DNA of 64,000 bases from Acidobacteriota bacterium (GCA_012729555.1 JAAYCX010000012.1:150519-214518); one strand, 5' to 3'; counted from the stretch's first letter, positions 23,379-33,137 are shown. Program-made: numbers and translations. Notes: a model not told the origin generated them from the letters alone.

Positions 23379-24456
23379 CCCGGTCCGGAGGACCCTGGTC
23401 CGGCCAGGCGGGTCCGGGCAGGGGCGGAAGCTGTCGCGTCATGAGGGCCCGGATGGCCCGGTTGAACCCGTCCGGTTCCGATGCCTCCAGGCGGCGGACC
23501 TCCGATGCCGCCTCCTCCATGATGCGGGCGTCCTCCGCCACATCCAGGGGCACCAGCCCGGGATAGGAGCGCTGGATCAGCGCAAACGCCTTCTGCCGCT
23601 CCGGGTCGAGGGCCAGGAACCGGTCGATCTCGTCGAGCATGGCCCCCTTGTCCCGGTCCAGCCGGCCGTCCACCTGCATGAGGAGGTTGAGGCTGAAATC
23701 TCCGCAGCGGAAATGGGCCGGCATTTCGTCGAGATGCTCCAGGAGCAGCCTGATCTCGGCCACGATTTCCGCATCCGTCATCGGCTCGAAAGCGCCCTCC
23801 CGCGTCATCCGCTCGAGCGGCGACAGGGGGTGGATGGCCAGGGTACGCACGCGGACGTAATCGGGGCGGATCCGGTTGAGGATTTTCGCGGTCTCCAGGG
23901 CGTGGTCCCGGCTCAGGCGGCGCCCCCCCACTCCCGGCATGATGTACTCGGAAAGCGATATCCCGGAGGAGACCACGTGCAGCCCCCCGGCGAGGATATC
24001 GTCGGGGGTGTTCCCCTTTCGGATCAGTTCGAGCACCTCGGCGGAGCCGCTTTCCATCCCCGAATGGATCCGGGTGAGGCCCGCCTCCCTCAGCCGGCCG
24101 AGGTCCCCGATGCTCTTCCCTTTCATGGTCCTGGCCCGCGCGTAGGTGGTCACGCGCCGGACCGACGGGAAGCGCATGCGGATATGGCCGATGATGTCGA
24201 GCAGCTCGCCGGTGGGCACGACCAGGCTGTCGGCGTCCTGCAGGAAGGCCGATTCGGGGGCGCGGCCGCGGGAGGCATAAAGCTCGGCCATCCGGTCGAC
24301 GTCCTGCTTGACCTCCTCCACCGGGCGCTTGGAGAATTTGAGCCCCTTGAAGGGGGGGCAGATGTGGCAGCGGTTCCAGGGGCAGTTGCGGGTGACACGC
24401 ACCAGCAGGCTGCCGGCCTCGTTGGGGGGGCGGATGGCGCCTTGTTCGAACATCAT
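23362..24456 (-). CDS. Radical SAM protein with CX4CX2C-type motif
   Basis: 364 residues. The cluster motif TRNCPWNRCHICPPFKG has four residues between the first two Cys, one more than in the usual CX3CX2C. The remaining radical-SAM features are present: LQDADSLV, TYARARTMKG, LTRIHSGMESGSAEVLELIRKG and SEYIMPGVGG. It is an uncharacterised group related to the B12-independent HemN-like branch. The 4Fe-4S cluster cleaves S-adenosylmethionine to start radical chemistry; the substrate is unknown. It lies upstream of the SirB1-like gene's 3' side but on the same strand, with a 47-base gap. Confidence 0.82.
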   Translation of the reverse strand: MMFEQGAIRPPNEAGSLLVRVTRNCPWNRCHICPPFKGLKFSKRPVEEVKQDVDRMAELYASRGRAPESAFLQDADSLVVPTGELLDIIGHIRMRFPSVRRVTTYARARTMKGKSIGDLGRLREAGLTRIHSGMESGSAEVLELIRKGNTPDDILAGGLHVVSSGISLSEYIMPGVGGRRLSRDHALETAKILNRIRPDYVRVRTLAIHPLSPLERMTREGAFEPMTDAEIVAEIRLLLEHLDEMPAHFRCGDFSLNLLMQVDGRLDRDKGAMLDEIDRFLALDPERQKAFALIQRSYPGLVPLDVAEDARIMEEAASEVRRLEASEPDGFNRAIRALMTRQLPPLPGPAWPDQGPPDRVISGD

Positions 24457-24503
24457 TGCGGACTCCTGTCTCCTTATGGCCGGTCTCCCGTCTCCCGGCG
24501 TTC

Positions 24504-25367
24504 TCAGTTCTCGGCGCAGACGACGCCGCGCAGCACCCGGATGTTGTCCCGGACGTGGCGGCTGTCCTCGGGGGCCGCGGTCCGGGTGAGGTAGGCCTCG
24601 AGCGACGCGAGGGCCCGGGCGAAAAGGCCCGTCTGCATGTAGAGGAGGCCGCGGTCCCTGATTTCCGACGGGACCCCCGGGTTCAGCATCAGGATCTTGT
24701 CCACGGCCGAGAGGGCCTTCAGGTGCTCTTCCTTCTGGGTGTAGATCGCCTTCAGGTTGTAGAGCATCCGGGTGAGGATCGCCCTGTTTCCCATCGGCTC
24801 GAGCAGCGCCGCGTCCACCGTCAGCTCCCCGCCGTGGATCCGGTCGAGCAGTTCCTGGCAGTCGTTGAAGGTGAGGATGCGGCCGCGGTGGAAGGGGTCG
24901 ATCAGGATGTCCCGGTCCGCCGCCGTGTGCTTGACGAGGAAATGTCCCGGGAGCCCGACCCCGCCGATCGGGAACCCGATGCGGCGGGCGACCTCGATGT
25001 AGATGATCGACAGGGAAATCGGGATCCCGAGGCGGCGGTCGAGAACCTCGTTCAGGAAGCTGTTCCGGGGATCGTAATAATCCTCCCCGTTGCCGCCGAG
25101 CCCCTCCTGGACAAACAGGACTTCGTTGAGGCCGTCGATGACGGCGGCGGGTTCCCGGCTGTCCCCGATGAGGACCTCCGCACGGGCGGCCAGGATATCC
25201 AGGCGCCTCAGGTACCCGTCCGTGTCCAGCCCGGGGTACTCCTCGGCCGCGATGGCGAGGGCCGCCCGGTCCAGGGGGAGGGCGCCGTCATCCAGGGCCG
25301 CCATCGCCCCAAAGGCCTGCTGTGCTTTCAGAATGTGGATGATCACCGGGGCCTCGAAAAACTCCAT
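24504..25367 (-). CDS. SirB1-like protein: transglutaminase-like domain plus TPR
   Basis: 287 residues. The middle region ([39 protein letters not shown], then [11 protein letters not shown] and LIDPFHRG) matches the SirB1/transglutaminase-like family. The C-terminal part ([44 protein letters not shown]) is a pair of TPR motifs. Members are widespread, often near translation or heme genes, without a settled function. A catalytic Cys is not clear: the position before the helix reads as a Ser/Asn region, so it may be non-enzymatic. Confidence 0.82.
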   Translation of the reverse strand: MEFFEAPVIIHILKAQQAFGAMAALDDGALPLDRAALAIAAEEYPGLDTDGYLRRLDILAARAEVLIGDSREPAAVIDGLNEVLFVQEGLGGNGEDYYDPRNSFLNEVLDRRLGIPISLSIIYIEVARRIGFPIGGVGLPGHFLVKHTAADRDILIDPFHRGRILTFNDCQELLDRIHGGELTVDAALLEPMGNRAILTRMLYNLKAIYTQKEEHLKALSAVDKILMLNPGVPSEIRDRGLLYMQTGLFARALASLEAYLTRTAAPEDSRHVRDNIRVLRGVVCAEN

Positions 25368-25430
25368 CCGGACCCGGGGAGGATGCCCCCCCGGCCGGAC
25401 GGTCGCTGCGGGAGGATTCCAGCCCGCCCT

Positions 25431-26294
25431 TCAGCGGGGGAACACGAGCGGGGAGCGCAACCGGAATTCCAGAATGGTCTCCGCCGGTATCTTCAGGGTC
25501 TCCCCCCTGGTAACCACCTGCACCCCGGTGCCGACCGCGGCGCCCGAAGCCGCACCGATGGCCGCTCCCTTCCCCCCCCCCGCGATGGCGCCTATGATGG
25601 CGCCGAGCGCCGCGGTTCCTCCCACGGTCGCCGCCGTGCGGTTGCCGCGGGAAGCGCCGACTTCGGTGTAATCGGAGGTATCCAGGAGGTGCGACCGGCC
25701 GTCGACGACGAGTTCGATCAGTTCCAGGACGAGTTCGGACCGCCCGGCCAGCTTGCCCGATTCCCGGGCGAAGGCGATGCGGCCCTTCACCAGCGAGCCG
25801 CGGGGCGCCACCGTCCGGTCCCCGGAAACCAGCGGGTCCTCCAGGGTGGCCTCGAAAACATCCCCGACGCGGTTACGGTCGGTGTCGATGGCCGAGGTGG
25901 TCCGGACGGTCACCGCGGTCCCCTCGGCGAATACCGTCCCGTCCGCCGTCGCGGCCCCGGGGGAAATCGAGGGTTCCGCCGGGCGCCCGGCGGCCGTCGA
26001 AGGCGTTTCCCCGGTTTCGACCGGCGGGAGTTCCCCGGTCGCCCGCGCCGCAGCGGGGGCCTCCGCCGGGATGGGCGCAGGCTCCGGTTCACTGAACGTA
26101 ATCCGGTCGACATCGGCGACCGGGAAGACCTCGAGCCGCCCGAGGACGCGGAATTCCACCGTACGCGCATCCCCGCGCATGAATTTTCCGGAATAGGCGG
26201 TACCGTCCCTGAGCACGATCTGGTCGGCCCGGGCGACTCCCCCCAGGAGCATGACCGCCGCGAGATATGGGATAATTATGGATTTCAGCCTCAT
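25431..26294 (-). CDS. Exported glycine-zipper protein
   Basis: 287 residues. A signal peptide (ending VARA near 22) is followed by [18 protein letters not shown], a short beta domain often seen in acidobacterial envelope proteins, then a Pro/Ala/Glu-rich linker (70-110), a second domain ([23 protein letters not shown]) and a Gly/Ala zipper ([21 protein letters not shown]) that may enter a membrane. GGAGGGGG precedes the ATG at 26294. No enzyme signature is seen; a structural envelope role is likely but unproven. Confidence 0.7.
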   Translation of the reverse strand: MRLKSIIIPYLAAVMLLGGVARADQIVLRDGTAYSGKFMRGDARTVEFRVLGRLEVFPVADVDRITFSEPEPAPIPAEAPAAARATGELPPVETGETPSTAAGRPAEPSISPGAATADGTVFAEGTAVTVRTTSAIDTDRNRVGDVFEATLEDPLVSGDRTVAPRGSLVKGRIAFARESGKLAGRSELVLELIELVVDGRSHLLDTSDYTEVGASRGNRTAATVGGTAALGAIIGAIAGGGKGAAIGAASGAAVGTGVQVVTRGETLKIPAETILEFRLRSPLVFPR

Positions 26295-26406
26295 ATGGAT
26301 CCCCCTCCCTGTAGAAAACCGCGGGCTCACCGCCCATACATCCATGATGAGCCACCCGGCGGCCCGGATGCAACCTGTTCCCCGAAAAAACGCGAACCGC
26401 GGGGGG

Positions 26407-26901
26407 CTAGCCGCGCGGCCTGTTTGGTGGATTCGGCTGCTCTTCCCCCTGGAAACCGTAGCGCAGTACCCTGACCTTGACCATCCTGCGGCCGAACTCG
26501 AGGCACTGTTCGTAGCTGGGGATGTAGATATCGATGATTTTGCCCTTGATCAGCGCCCCGGTATCCAGGACCTGGTAGATGCCGCCCATCAGGGGGGAAT
26601 CGACGTAAATCATGGAACCCAATGGGATAACCCTGGGATCGGCCGCCACGTGCCCGGGGGCCACGTGGATCCCGCTCTTGGTGATCCCGGTGACGCAGTA
26701 GGCGGTGGCCTGGAAGGGCTCCATGTCCCGGGAAACCGGCGGGAAATCCGTAAGGCTTTGAGGATTATAAACTTGAGCGTCCACCGTTGGGGAACATTCC
26801 CGGCGGGTGACGTGAAGCAGGCATGCGAATCCCGCGATGATGACGATGATGCGGAGGCGGCTCATCCGCCGCCAGCTTACGAAACGTTTTTCCTTCAACA
26901 T
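26407..26901 (-). CDS. 3D-domain envelope protein (lytic transglycosylase-like barrel)
   Basis: 164 residues. After an N-terminal membrane segment (LRIIVIIAGFACLLHV) comes a 3D double-psi barrel: FQATAYCVTGITKSGIHVAPGHVAADPRVIPLG, then YQVLDTGALIKGKIIDIYIPS, with the D-T-G and the I-D-I-Y Asp expected at the active site of MltA/Rpf-like enzymes. It probably binds or cuts peptidoglycan in the periplasm. An ATG a few codons in (MSRLRI) is an alternative start. Confidence 0.8.
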   Translation of the reverse strand: MLKEKRFVSWRRMSRLRIIVIIAGFACLLHVTRRECSPTVDAQVYNPQSLTDFPPVSRDMEPFQATAYCVTGITKSGIHVAPGHVAADPRVIPLGSMIYVDSPLMGGIYQVLDTGALIKGKIIDIYIPSYEQCLEFGRRMVKVRVLRYGFQGEEQPNPPNRPRG

Positions 26902-27107
26902 AGTGGTCCTCTCATGCAGGAAGGGGACTATCCCTTTCCGGCGATGGTGTCATGGATCAGCAGCAGGGACTAATGGGGAGGGAAAGAGAGACGTTTGCGC
27001 AAGTTGCACAACGGAAAATGATAGGTTTCACAAAACTGTCGCCAAACATGGAAAAAAGGCTACCAGAGGGGGGCGCCGCAAGGCAAATGTTATTTTTCGG
27101 GCTGAAC
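26902..27107. other. Gene-free stretch with one hairpin
   Basis: No convincing gene. GGAAGGGGA (26919-26927) and TCCCTTTCC (26931-26939) form a 3-base-loop hairpin with one G-T pair just upstream of the 3D-domain gene. The rest is AT-richer than the window average (for example TTATTTTTCGGGC near 27089) and may hold the promoter of the minus-strand 3D gene. Confidence 0.4.
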
Positions 27108-27144
27108 CCGGCGGCAGGCGGTGCAACAAGGCGCCTGCCGCCGG
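27108..27144 (-). terminator. Long GC hairpin downstream of the UGSC operon
   Basis: Thirteen paired bases (CCGGCGGCAGGCG with CGCCTGCCGCCGG) around an 11-base loop, 20 bases past the stop of the minus-strand gene ending at 27164. No T tract follows on that strand, so termination may be inefficient or the hairpin may only protect the 3' end. Confidence 0.5.
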
Positions 27145-27163
27145 CAAAGACATCGGGGCGGCC

Positions 27164-27733
27164 TCAGTAGAGCTTGAAGAACAGCGTCCTGCCGCGCCCG
27201 GTGGCGCCCCCCGTATCCGGATCGAACACCATGACGGGCTTCGGGTCCTTCTCCGCCACCGCGAAGGCGACCCAACCTTCGATCGACCCGCCCGGCTTCA
27301 CCACCCCGGCCAGGGGCGGCGCGGGCACCTTGACCGGCACCCGCTCGTACTCGGTCAGATCCTCCGAGAGCGCGACCCATTCGAGCGGCGACTCCCCTAG
27401 GCTGAAGGTGAGGGTGTCGCTGACGGCCCTCCCCTTCAGCTCGAACCTGACCCGCGCCAGGATATATTCCATCCCCGCCCGGGGTGCCGGGTTGTCCCGA
27501 TCGGCCGCCCGGAGGCGCTCGAGCGCCGCCGGGCCGCGCACGGTTTCGATCACGGTGACGGCGATGTCGTAGATGTTCGAATAGACCGATCCGAGTTCGA
27601 CCATGGACCGCACCCGGGAACCGACGGCAGCCGGTTTCGTCGAGGAATTCTCCTGCGCCGCCGCCGGTTTCAGACCGCCTGCGGCCGCCAGCGCCAGGAT
27701 CCCTGCCACAAACACTGCGAATCTGCTTTTCAT
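27164..27733 (-). CDS. Exported protein of unknown function, linked to the UGSC selenoprotein
   Basis: 189 residues. A signal peptide (KSRFAVFVAGILALAAAGGLKPAAA) is followed by a beta-rich domain (SMVELGSVYSNIYDIAVTVIE, GMEYILARVRFELKG, GGSIEGWVAFAVAEKDPKPVMVFD) that resembles DUF4352/immunoglobulin-like exported domains, including the G-W-V-A-F core. No catalytic residues are evident. It begins 13 bases after the UGSC selenoprotein stop on the same strand and has GGAAGAGGAG before its ATG, so the two are one operon and may work together in the periplasm. Confidence 0.72.
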   Translation of the reverse strand: MKSRFAVFVAGILALAAAGGLKPAAAQENSSTKPAAVGSRVRSMVELGSVYSNIYDIAVTVIETVRGPAALERLRAADRDNPAPRAGMEYILARVRFELKGRAVSDTLTFSLGESPLEWVALSEDLTEYERVPVKVPAPPLAGVVKPGGSIEGWVAFAVAEKDPKPVMVFDPDTGGATGRGRTLFFKLY

Positions 27734-27746
27734 AGGTCTCCTCTTC

Positions 27747-29528
27747 CTATCTCCAGTCATCCACGCTGGCGCTCCCCACATAGCCGAAATCCCCGCCGGA
27801 CCAGAAGGTGTTCGTGCCCCCTCCCGTGACGACGATTTCAATGGATGTGGAGGTCTCGTTGCTGTCCTTGGACGCCATGAATGCCGGGTTGCGCCCGGCG
27901 GCGGCGCCGCGGGTGTAGCGGGAAACGGGAACCACCGCCCCCTCGCCCTGCCGGAGCCAGCCGGCGTAGGGCTGCACCCCCTTTTTCGCCTGCTCCAGCG
28001 CCTTCTCGTTCTGGGACCAGTAGAGCCACCCCGGCGTTCCGGTGTTTTCGGCAAGGTATTTAGCGAACGATTCCTTGGTGGGGTGGCCGCTGGCCGCCAC
28101 GTCCGCCGCGACGATCGGGTCGAGGACGAGGGTGGCCTGGGTCGTGCCGAAGGAGAAGAAATGCTCGAGCCACCCCCGGATGACCTCGTGAATCGGCAGC
28201 GGCGAGTACCACGCGATGTCGCTCATGCTCCAGCCGCTGAAGACGCTGACGACGCTGTCCGATTTCTTGAATCCCTTCTGCACGTGAAGCGGCTTCCAGC
28301 CCGCCGGCAACCCCGCCTCGTTTTCGGGGAAACAGAGGTTGTTGTAGTTCAGGGGATTCCCCTGACTCCCGAGGTAGGTTTCCCCCGGTTTGCCCGAGCC
28401 GCCGAGATTCCTGGAAATCAGGGTCCAGCACCGGCCGATGGCGCTGTTGGCCCGGGATACCGGTCCCATGGCCCCGATCCCCGTGTTCATCCCGATTTCG
28501 TCCACGACCGGCCCGTTGACCACGACCATCCGGGCGAAAGACGAAGTGGAACTGAACATCGAGGTGACCCCCTTGCCCGCCAGGGCCAGGATGGTAGGGA
28601 AATATTCCGGCTTTGCGCCCGCCATCACGGCGTTCACGGCCACCATCTCGACGGTGTAATACCAGGCTTCGTGCGGGGGGGAGGGGCGCATCTGTCCCAC
28701 CCACTCGTCCGGCTGGCGGCTCGTGGCCTTCAGCATCTCGGCGACCCTTTCCTCGGTCGGCAGGATGACGGGATTGCCGTCGGTGAACCCCTGCTCGTGG
28801 AAATACTCCATGAGCCTGTCGGGGGTGTCGGGCGGCAGGAGCCGCGTCCGCTCCTCCCGCGGGAGAAAACCGGCCTTGCCGTCCTCGGCCGACAGGGGGC
28901 GGCTCAGCCCGGCGTATATCTGCCCGAGCATCGGCTGACCCGAGTTGGGATCGTTCCCGGCGATATACTGGCGGCACAGTTCCGCCGGACGGTCGGTGAT
29001 GGGATGGGGGGTATAGGTGATCCGCATGTTGGGGATCCCCTTCTTGTAGGAGATCGTGGTCACGAGCTCCTTGAAACGCGCCGTGATGATGGGGACCGCG
29101 GGAACGCCCATTCTTTCCAGGGTCACTGCGTGGCCGACGACCGCCGGCGAGCAGCTGCTTCAATGCCCCACCAGGACGATGGCCCCAGCGGCCTTCGCCT
29201 TGATCTCCTTCCAGAGGTTCGGGTCGTCGTCCATGTAACCGCCGAACTTGTCCTTCAGCACCCAGGTCGTCGCCGGATACTTCGCCTTGAGGGCCGCATG
29301 GAGCTCCTCGACAAACGGCTTCGTATTCGGATACTTGGTGTCCACGATGTAGACCGTCTTGCCGTCGAGCGAAGCGGGACGCGCCGCCATCGGAATCTTG
29401 CGAATTTCGGGCTTGATCCCCTGGGGGTTCATCACCACTATCCGGTCCGGGTCCGCCGTCCATCCGATCGACGCGGCCGCAGCCGCCACGAGGGCGAGGC
29501 CCATTATTTTGACCGCCATGTTTTTCAT
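27747..29528 (-). CDS. Exported UGSC-family selenoprotein with C-terminal domain of unknown function (Sec123)
   Basis: 593 residues if TGA at 29162-29160 is read as selenocysteine. A signal peptide (MAVKIMGLALVAAAAASIGWTA) precedes a UGSC-like domain with the typical VYIVDTKYPNTKPFVEELHAAL and ATTWVLKD segments. The motif reads IVLVGH-U-SSC-SPAVVGHAVTLERMGVPAVPIITARF, that is U-S-S-C. After about residue 185 a second domain of some 400 residues (TDGNPVILPTEERVAEML, NAVMAGAKPEYFPTILALA, GPVVDEIGMNTGIGAMGP) matches a widespread uncharacterised family. GGGAGG precedes the ATG at 29528. Without Sec the gene would split into a 122-residue stub and a headless domain. Confidence 0.85.
29133..29148 (-). 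promoter_or_regulatory. Bacterial SECIS candidate of the UGSC gene
   Basis: On the minus strand GCCGGC (29148-29143) pairs with GTCGGC (29138-29133, one G-T pair) around the tetraloop GGTC. The loop begins 17 bases after the TGA with G first. Confidence 0.6.
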
Positions 29529-29779
29529 GCCGCCTACCTCCCGCTGAATGAGTTGGAGCCGCCGCCTCGGATCTCCCCGCGTGGCCCTGGAACCTATTAA
29601 AGCACAAACCGGCCCGGTCCTCCCGTCCAAATCGGGGCACCCCGTCGGAAACGGCGCCGCCGGCGCAAAAAGGGATAGCCGATTAGGCCATCGGGCCCCG
29701 CGTATGGTATTCTTCCCTGTTTGGTGAAATATGAATTCAAGACGCAATACCTGTGCCACCCCGCCCCCGGTTTGTCATC

Positions 29780-30142
29780 ATGCATGAACTGGGCATCGCC
29801 GAGAACATCCTGGAAATTGTCCGGCAGTCGATCCCCGAAGGACTGGCCCGGGACATCCGGAAAATCAGGGTCCGGGTCGGGCGGTTCGCGGGAGTGGTCC
29901 CCGATTCGCTCGATTTCTGTTTCGGCGTGATGGCGGGGGAATCGGAAATGCCGGGGGCGGCGCTCCTCATCGAGGAGGTGCCCACGTCCTGCCGCTGCCG
30001 GGGGTGCGGACGGGAATTCGAGCTGGAAGAACTGGTGTTCCTCTGCCCCCACTGCGGCGGCTCCGACCTGGAGGTGATTTCGGGCAAGGAACTGGAGGTC
30101 GTGGACATCGAACTGGTGGATCATGGCGGTGAGGCCTTATGA
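29780..30142 (+). CDS. hypA: Hydrogenase nickel insertion protein HypA
   Basis: 120 residues. MHELGIAENIL gives the N-terminal nickel-binding Met-His, and two CxxC pairs (CRGC near residue 75 and CPHC near 93) form the zinc site. HypA delivers Ni2+ to the large subunit of [NiFe]-hydrogenases together with HypB. The start at the ATG at 29780 is fixed by the required M-H-E; upstream in-frame codons would block nickel binding. First gene of hypABFCDE, overlapping hypB by 4 bases. Confidence 0.95.
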   Translation: MHELGIAENILEIVRQSIPEGLARDIRKIRVRVGRFAGVVPDSLDFCFGVMAGESEMPGAALLIEEVPTSCRCRGCGREFELEELVFLCPHCGGSDLEVISGKELEVVDIELVDHGGEAL

Positions 30143-30795
30143 GCATAGTGACCATTGAGCGGAAAGTACTCGAAAAGAACGACCAGATCGCCGAGCGGAA
30201 CCGGCGCTTCTTCCGGGACCGGGGGATCTTCGTCCTGAATCTCGTCAGCAGCCCGGGCGCCGGCAAGACCTCCATCCTGGAAAGGACTTTCGAGCGGCTG
30301 CGGGACGGCTGCAGGATGGCCGTCATCGAGGGGGACGTCCAGACCGACCTGGACGCGCAGCGCGTAGCCGAGTACCAGGTCCCCGTGGTCCAGATCGTGA
30401 CCATGGGGGGCTGCCACCTCGAGGCGGGCCTGGTGGCCGACGCCATGGGGAAGCTGGACCTGGACTCCGTCGACCTGCTCTTCATCGAAAATGTCGGAAA
30501 CCTGGTCTGCCCTTCCGGCTACGACCTCGGGGAGGCGCTGAAGGTGGTGGTCCTGAGCACGACCGAGGGGGACGACAAACCCCTGAAATACCCGGCGATG
30601 TTCCGCAACGCGTCGGTCCTCATCATCAACAAGACCGACCTGGTCCCCTACGTGAACTGCCGGCTCGACGTCCTGCGGGGCAACGCCCTCAAAATCAACC
30701 CCGACCTCCGGGTTTTTGAAATATCCTGCCAGACGGGCGCCGGAATCGACGCCTGGTGCGAATGGCTCAGGGGGAAGGGCGCTTCCGGGCAGTGA
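30139..30795 (+). CDS. hypB: Hydrogenase nickel insertion GTPase HypB
   Basis: 218 residues. The P-loop reads NLVSSPGAGKTS, the Mg2+/switch region VIEGDVQTDLDAQR, the metal site MGGCHLEAGL and the base-specific NKTD motif at IINKTDLVPY. HypB hydrolyses GTP to drive nickel insertion with HypA. It lacks the His-rich nickel-storage N-terminus of some homologues and starts directly with ERKVLEKNDQIAERNR. Its ATG overlaps the hypA stop and its own stop lies close to hypF. Confidence 0.96.
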   Translation: MSIVTIERKVLEKNDQIAERNRRFFRDRGIFVLNLVSSPGAGKTSILERTFERLRDGCRMAVIEGDVQTDLDAQRVAEYQVPVVQIVTMGGCHLEAGLVADAMGKLDLDSVDLLFIENVGNLVCPSGYDLGEALKVVVLSTTEGDDKPLKYPAMFRNASVLIINKTDLVPYVNCRLDVLRGNALKINPDLRVFEISCQTGAGIDAWCEWLRGKGASGQ

Positions 30796-30803
30796 TTCAA
30801 AGG

Positions 30804-33137
30804 ATGCGGATCACCATCCAGGGAGCGGTCCAGGGGGTCGGTTTCCGCCCTTTTATCCACAGGCTCGCTTCCGGGATGGGTCTCACCGGATCGGTCCGGA
30901 ATTCCTCCCAGGGGGTTTTCATCGAAGTCGAAGGGGAGCAGGCGCTGCTCGACTCCTTCCTCCTCCGGATCGAGAGGGAGAAGCCGGAGCTCTCCTCCAT
31001 CCAGAGCCTGGAATATTCCATCCTCGACCCGGTCTTCTCCCGGGGGTTTGAAATCGGGCCGAGCGCGGCGGCGGGGGAGACGAACGCCCTGATCCTGCCC
31101 GACATCGCCACCTGCGACGCCTGCGCCCGCGAAATCATGGACCCCTCCAACCGCCGCTACCGCTACCCGTTCACAAACTGCACGCGCTGCGGTCCGCGCT
31201 TCACCATCATCGAATCGCTCCCCTACGACCGGCCCAATACCTCCATGAAGTCGTTCGAGATGTGCCCCCGCTGCCGGGCCGAATACGAGGACCCGGCCGA
31301 CCGCCGCTTCCACGCCCAGCCGAACGCCTGCCCCGTGTGCGGCCCGCGGCTCGAGCTCGAGGACTCCTCGGGACGGACCGTCGCCGAAGACGGCGGGGCG
31401 CTCGAGGCGGCGGCCGGGGCGGTGCTTGGGGGGAAGGTTGTCGCCGTCAAGGGCCTGGGGGGCTTCCACCTCATCGCCGACGCCACCCGGGCCGGATCGG
31501 TCGAAACCCTCCGGCAAAGAAAGCACCGGGAGGAGAAGCCCTTCGCCCTCATGTTCCCCTCGCTCGACGCCGTGCGCGCCGAGTGCCTCGTCTCCCCGCT
31601 CGAGGAGCGGGTGCTCCGGTCCCCCCAGTCCCCCATCGTCCTGCTCGCGAGAAGAACGGACCTCCCGTCGGCCCTGCCCGAAGGGGTCGCCCCGGGCAAC
31701 CCCTTCCTGGGGGTGATGCTGCCCTACACGCCGCTGCACCACCTGCTGATGCACGCGATCGGCCGCCCCGTCATCGCCACCAGCGGGAACCTCGCGGACG
31801 AACCGATCTGCATCGACGAGGCCGAAGCCCTCGGGCGCCTCGAGGGGATCGCCGATCTCTTTCTCGTGCACGACCGGCCGATCGTGCGGCACGCGGACGA
31901 TTCCATCGTCCGGATCGTCCTCGGGCGCGAGCTCGTACTGCGCCGTGCCCGCGGCTACGCCCCCCTCCCCTTGCGCCCGCACGGGATCGTTTCCAACATC
32001 CTGGCCGTCGGCGGGCACCTGAAAAACACCATCGCCGTCTCCGTCGGCGGGAATGTTTTCCTCAGCCAGCACATCGGGGACCTGGAAACGGCGCAGTCGA
32101 CCGCGGCCTTTCGCGGGGCGATCGAGAGCTTCCTGCGCCTCTACCCGATGCGGCCGAAGTGGATCGCGGCCGACAGGCATCCCGATTACGCCTCGAGCCG
32201 GTACGCCCGGGCGGCCGGCATCCCGCTGATCGAAATCCAGCACCACCACGCCCACGTCGCCGCCTGCATGGCTGAGAACGAACTGGAGGGGGATGTCCTC
32301 GGGGTTTGCTGGGACGGCACCGGGTACGGGGAGGACGGCGCCGTCTGGGGGGGGGAATTTCTGCGGACGGAAGGAACCGGGTTCGCCCGGGTGGCCGCGA
32401 TGCGCCGGTTCCGTCTGCCGGGGGGCGACCGGGCGGTCAGGGAGCCGCGGCGCTCGGCCCTCGGGGTGCTGTACGAGATCCTGGGCAACGCCGTCTTCGG
32501 GGAAACCGGTCTCGCGCCGGTCCGGGCCTTCAGCGCGGCCGAACTCCCCGTCCTCGGCACGATGCTGCTCCGGGGGATCCACTCCCCCTGGACGACAAGC
32601 GCGGGGCGGCTTTTCGACGCGGTGGCGTCCCTGGCCGGGTTGCGCCAGAGGCTCCGGTTCGAGGGCCAGGCGGCCATGGAGCTGGAGTTCGCCGCGGAGG
32701 GGACGGGGGCGGACGCCTACCCCTTCGGGATCCTGGACCCGGAGCGCCCCGGGGGGGGGCCGCTCGGCGTGGACTGGGAACCCCTCATCCGGGCCGTCAT
32801 CGCCGATGTCCGCGCCTCCGCCCCCCCGGCGAAAATCTCCGGGAGGTTTCACAACTCTCTGGCGGACATCATCGTGGCGGTGGCGCGGAGGGTGGGAGCC
32901 CCGTGCATAGCCTTGACCGGGGGGTGCTTCCAAAACAAAATACTGCTGGAGCGGGCCGTGGGGAGGCTGCGCGAGGAGGGGTTCCGCCCCTACTGGCACC
33001 AGCGGATTCCGCCCAACGACGGCGGCATCGCACTGGGGCAGATCGCGGCGGCGTCGCGCTCTCTCGGCGCGGGCGAAACCAACGATTCCATCATCGGGGG
33101 AGGGGACCATGTGTCTGGCGGTTCCGGGAAAGATTGA
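30804..33137 (+). CDS. hypF: Carbamoyltransferase HypF
   Basis: 777 residues, a usual length. Domains in order: acylphosphatase (about 1-90, GAVQGVGFRPFIHRLA), paired zinc fingers (CDACAREI...CTRCGPRF and CPRCRAEY...CPVCGPRL, about 105-180), YrdC-like (GGFHLIADATR, PLRPHGI) and Kae1-like carbamoyl-transfer domain (HHHAHVAACMAENE, GVCWDGTGYGEDGAVWGGEF). It turns carbamoyl phosphate and ATP into the thiocarboxamide on HypE that becomes cyanide. A GTG at 30792 overlapping the hypB stop is an alternative start. Confidence 0.95.
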   Translation: MRITIQGAVQGVGFRPFIHRLASGMGLTGSVRNSSQGVFIEVEGEQALLDSFLLRIEREKPELSSIQSLEYSILDPVFSRGFEIGPSAAAGETNALILPDIATCDACAREIMDPSNRRYRYPFTNCTRCGPRFTIIESLPYDRPNTSMKSFEMCPRCRAEYEDPADRRFHAQPNACPVCGPRLELEDSSGRTVAEDGGALEAAAGAVLGGKVVAVKGLGGFHLIADATRAGSVETLRQRKHREEKPFALMFPSLDAVRAECLVSPLEERVLRSPQSPIVLLARRTDLPSALPEGVAPGNPFLGVMLPYTPLHHLLMHAIGRPVIATSGNLADEPICIDEAEALGRLEGIADLFLVHDRPIVRHADDSIVRIVLGRELVLRRARGYAPLPLRPHGIVSNILAVGGHLKNTIAVSVGGNVFLSQHIGDLETAQSTAAFRGAIESFLRLYPMRPKWIAADRHPDYASSRYARAAGIPLIEIQHHHAHVAACMAENELEGDVLGVCWDGTGYGEDGAVWGGEFLRTEGTGFARVAAMRRFRLPGGDRAVREPRRSALGVLYEILGNAVFGETGLAPVRAFSAAELPVLGTMLLRGIHSPWTTSAGRLFDAVASLAGLRQRLRFEGQAAMELEFAAEGTGADAYPFGILDPERPGGGPLGVDWEPLIRAVIADVRASAPPAKISGRFHNSLADIIVAVARRVGAPCIALTGGCFQNKILLERAVGRLREEGFRPYWHQRIPPNDGGIALGQIAAASRSLGAGETNDSIIGGGDHVSGGSGKD

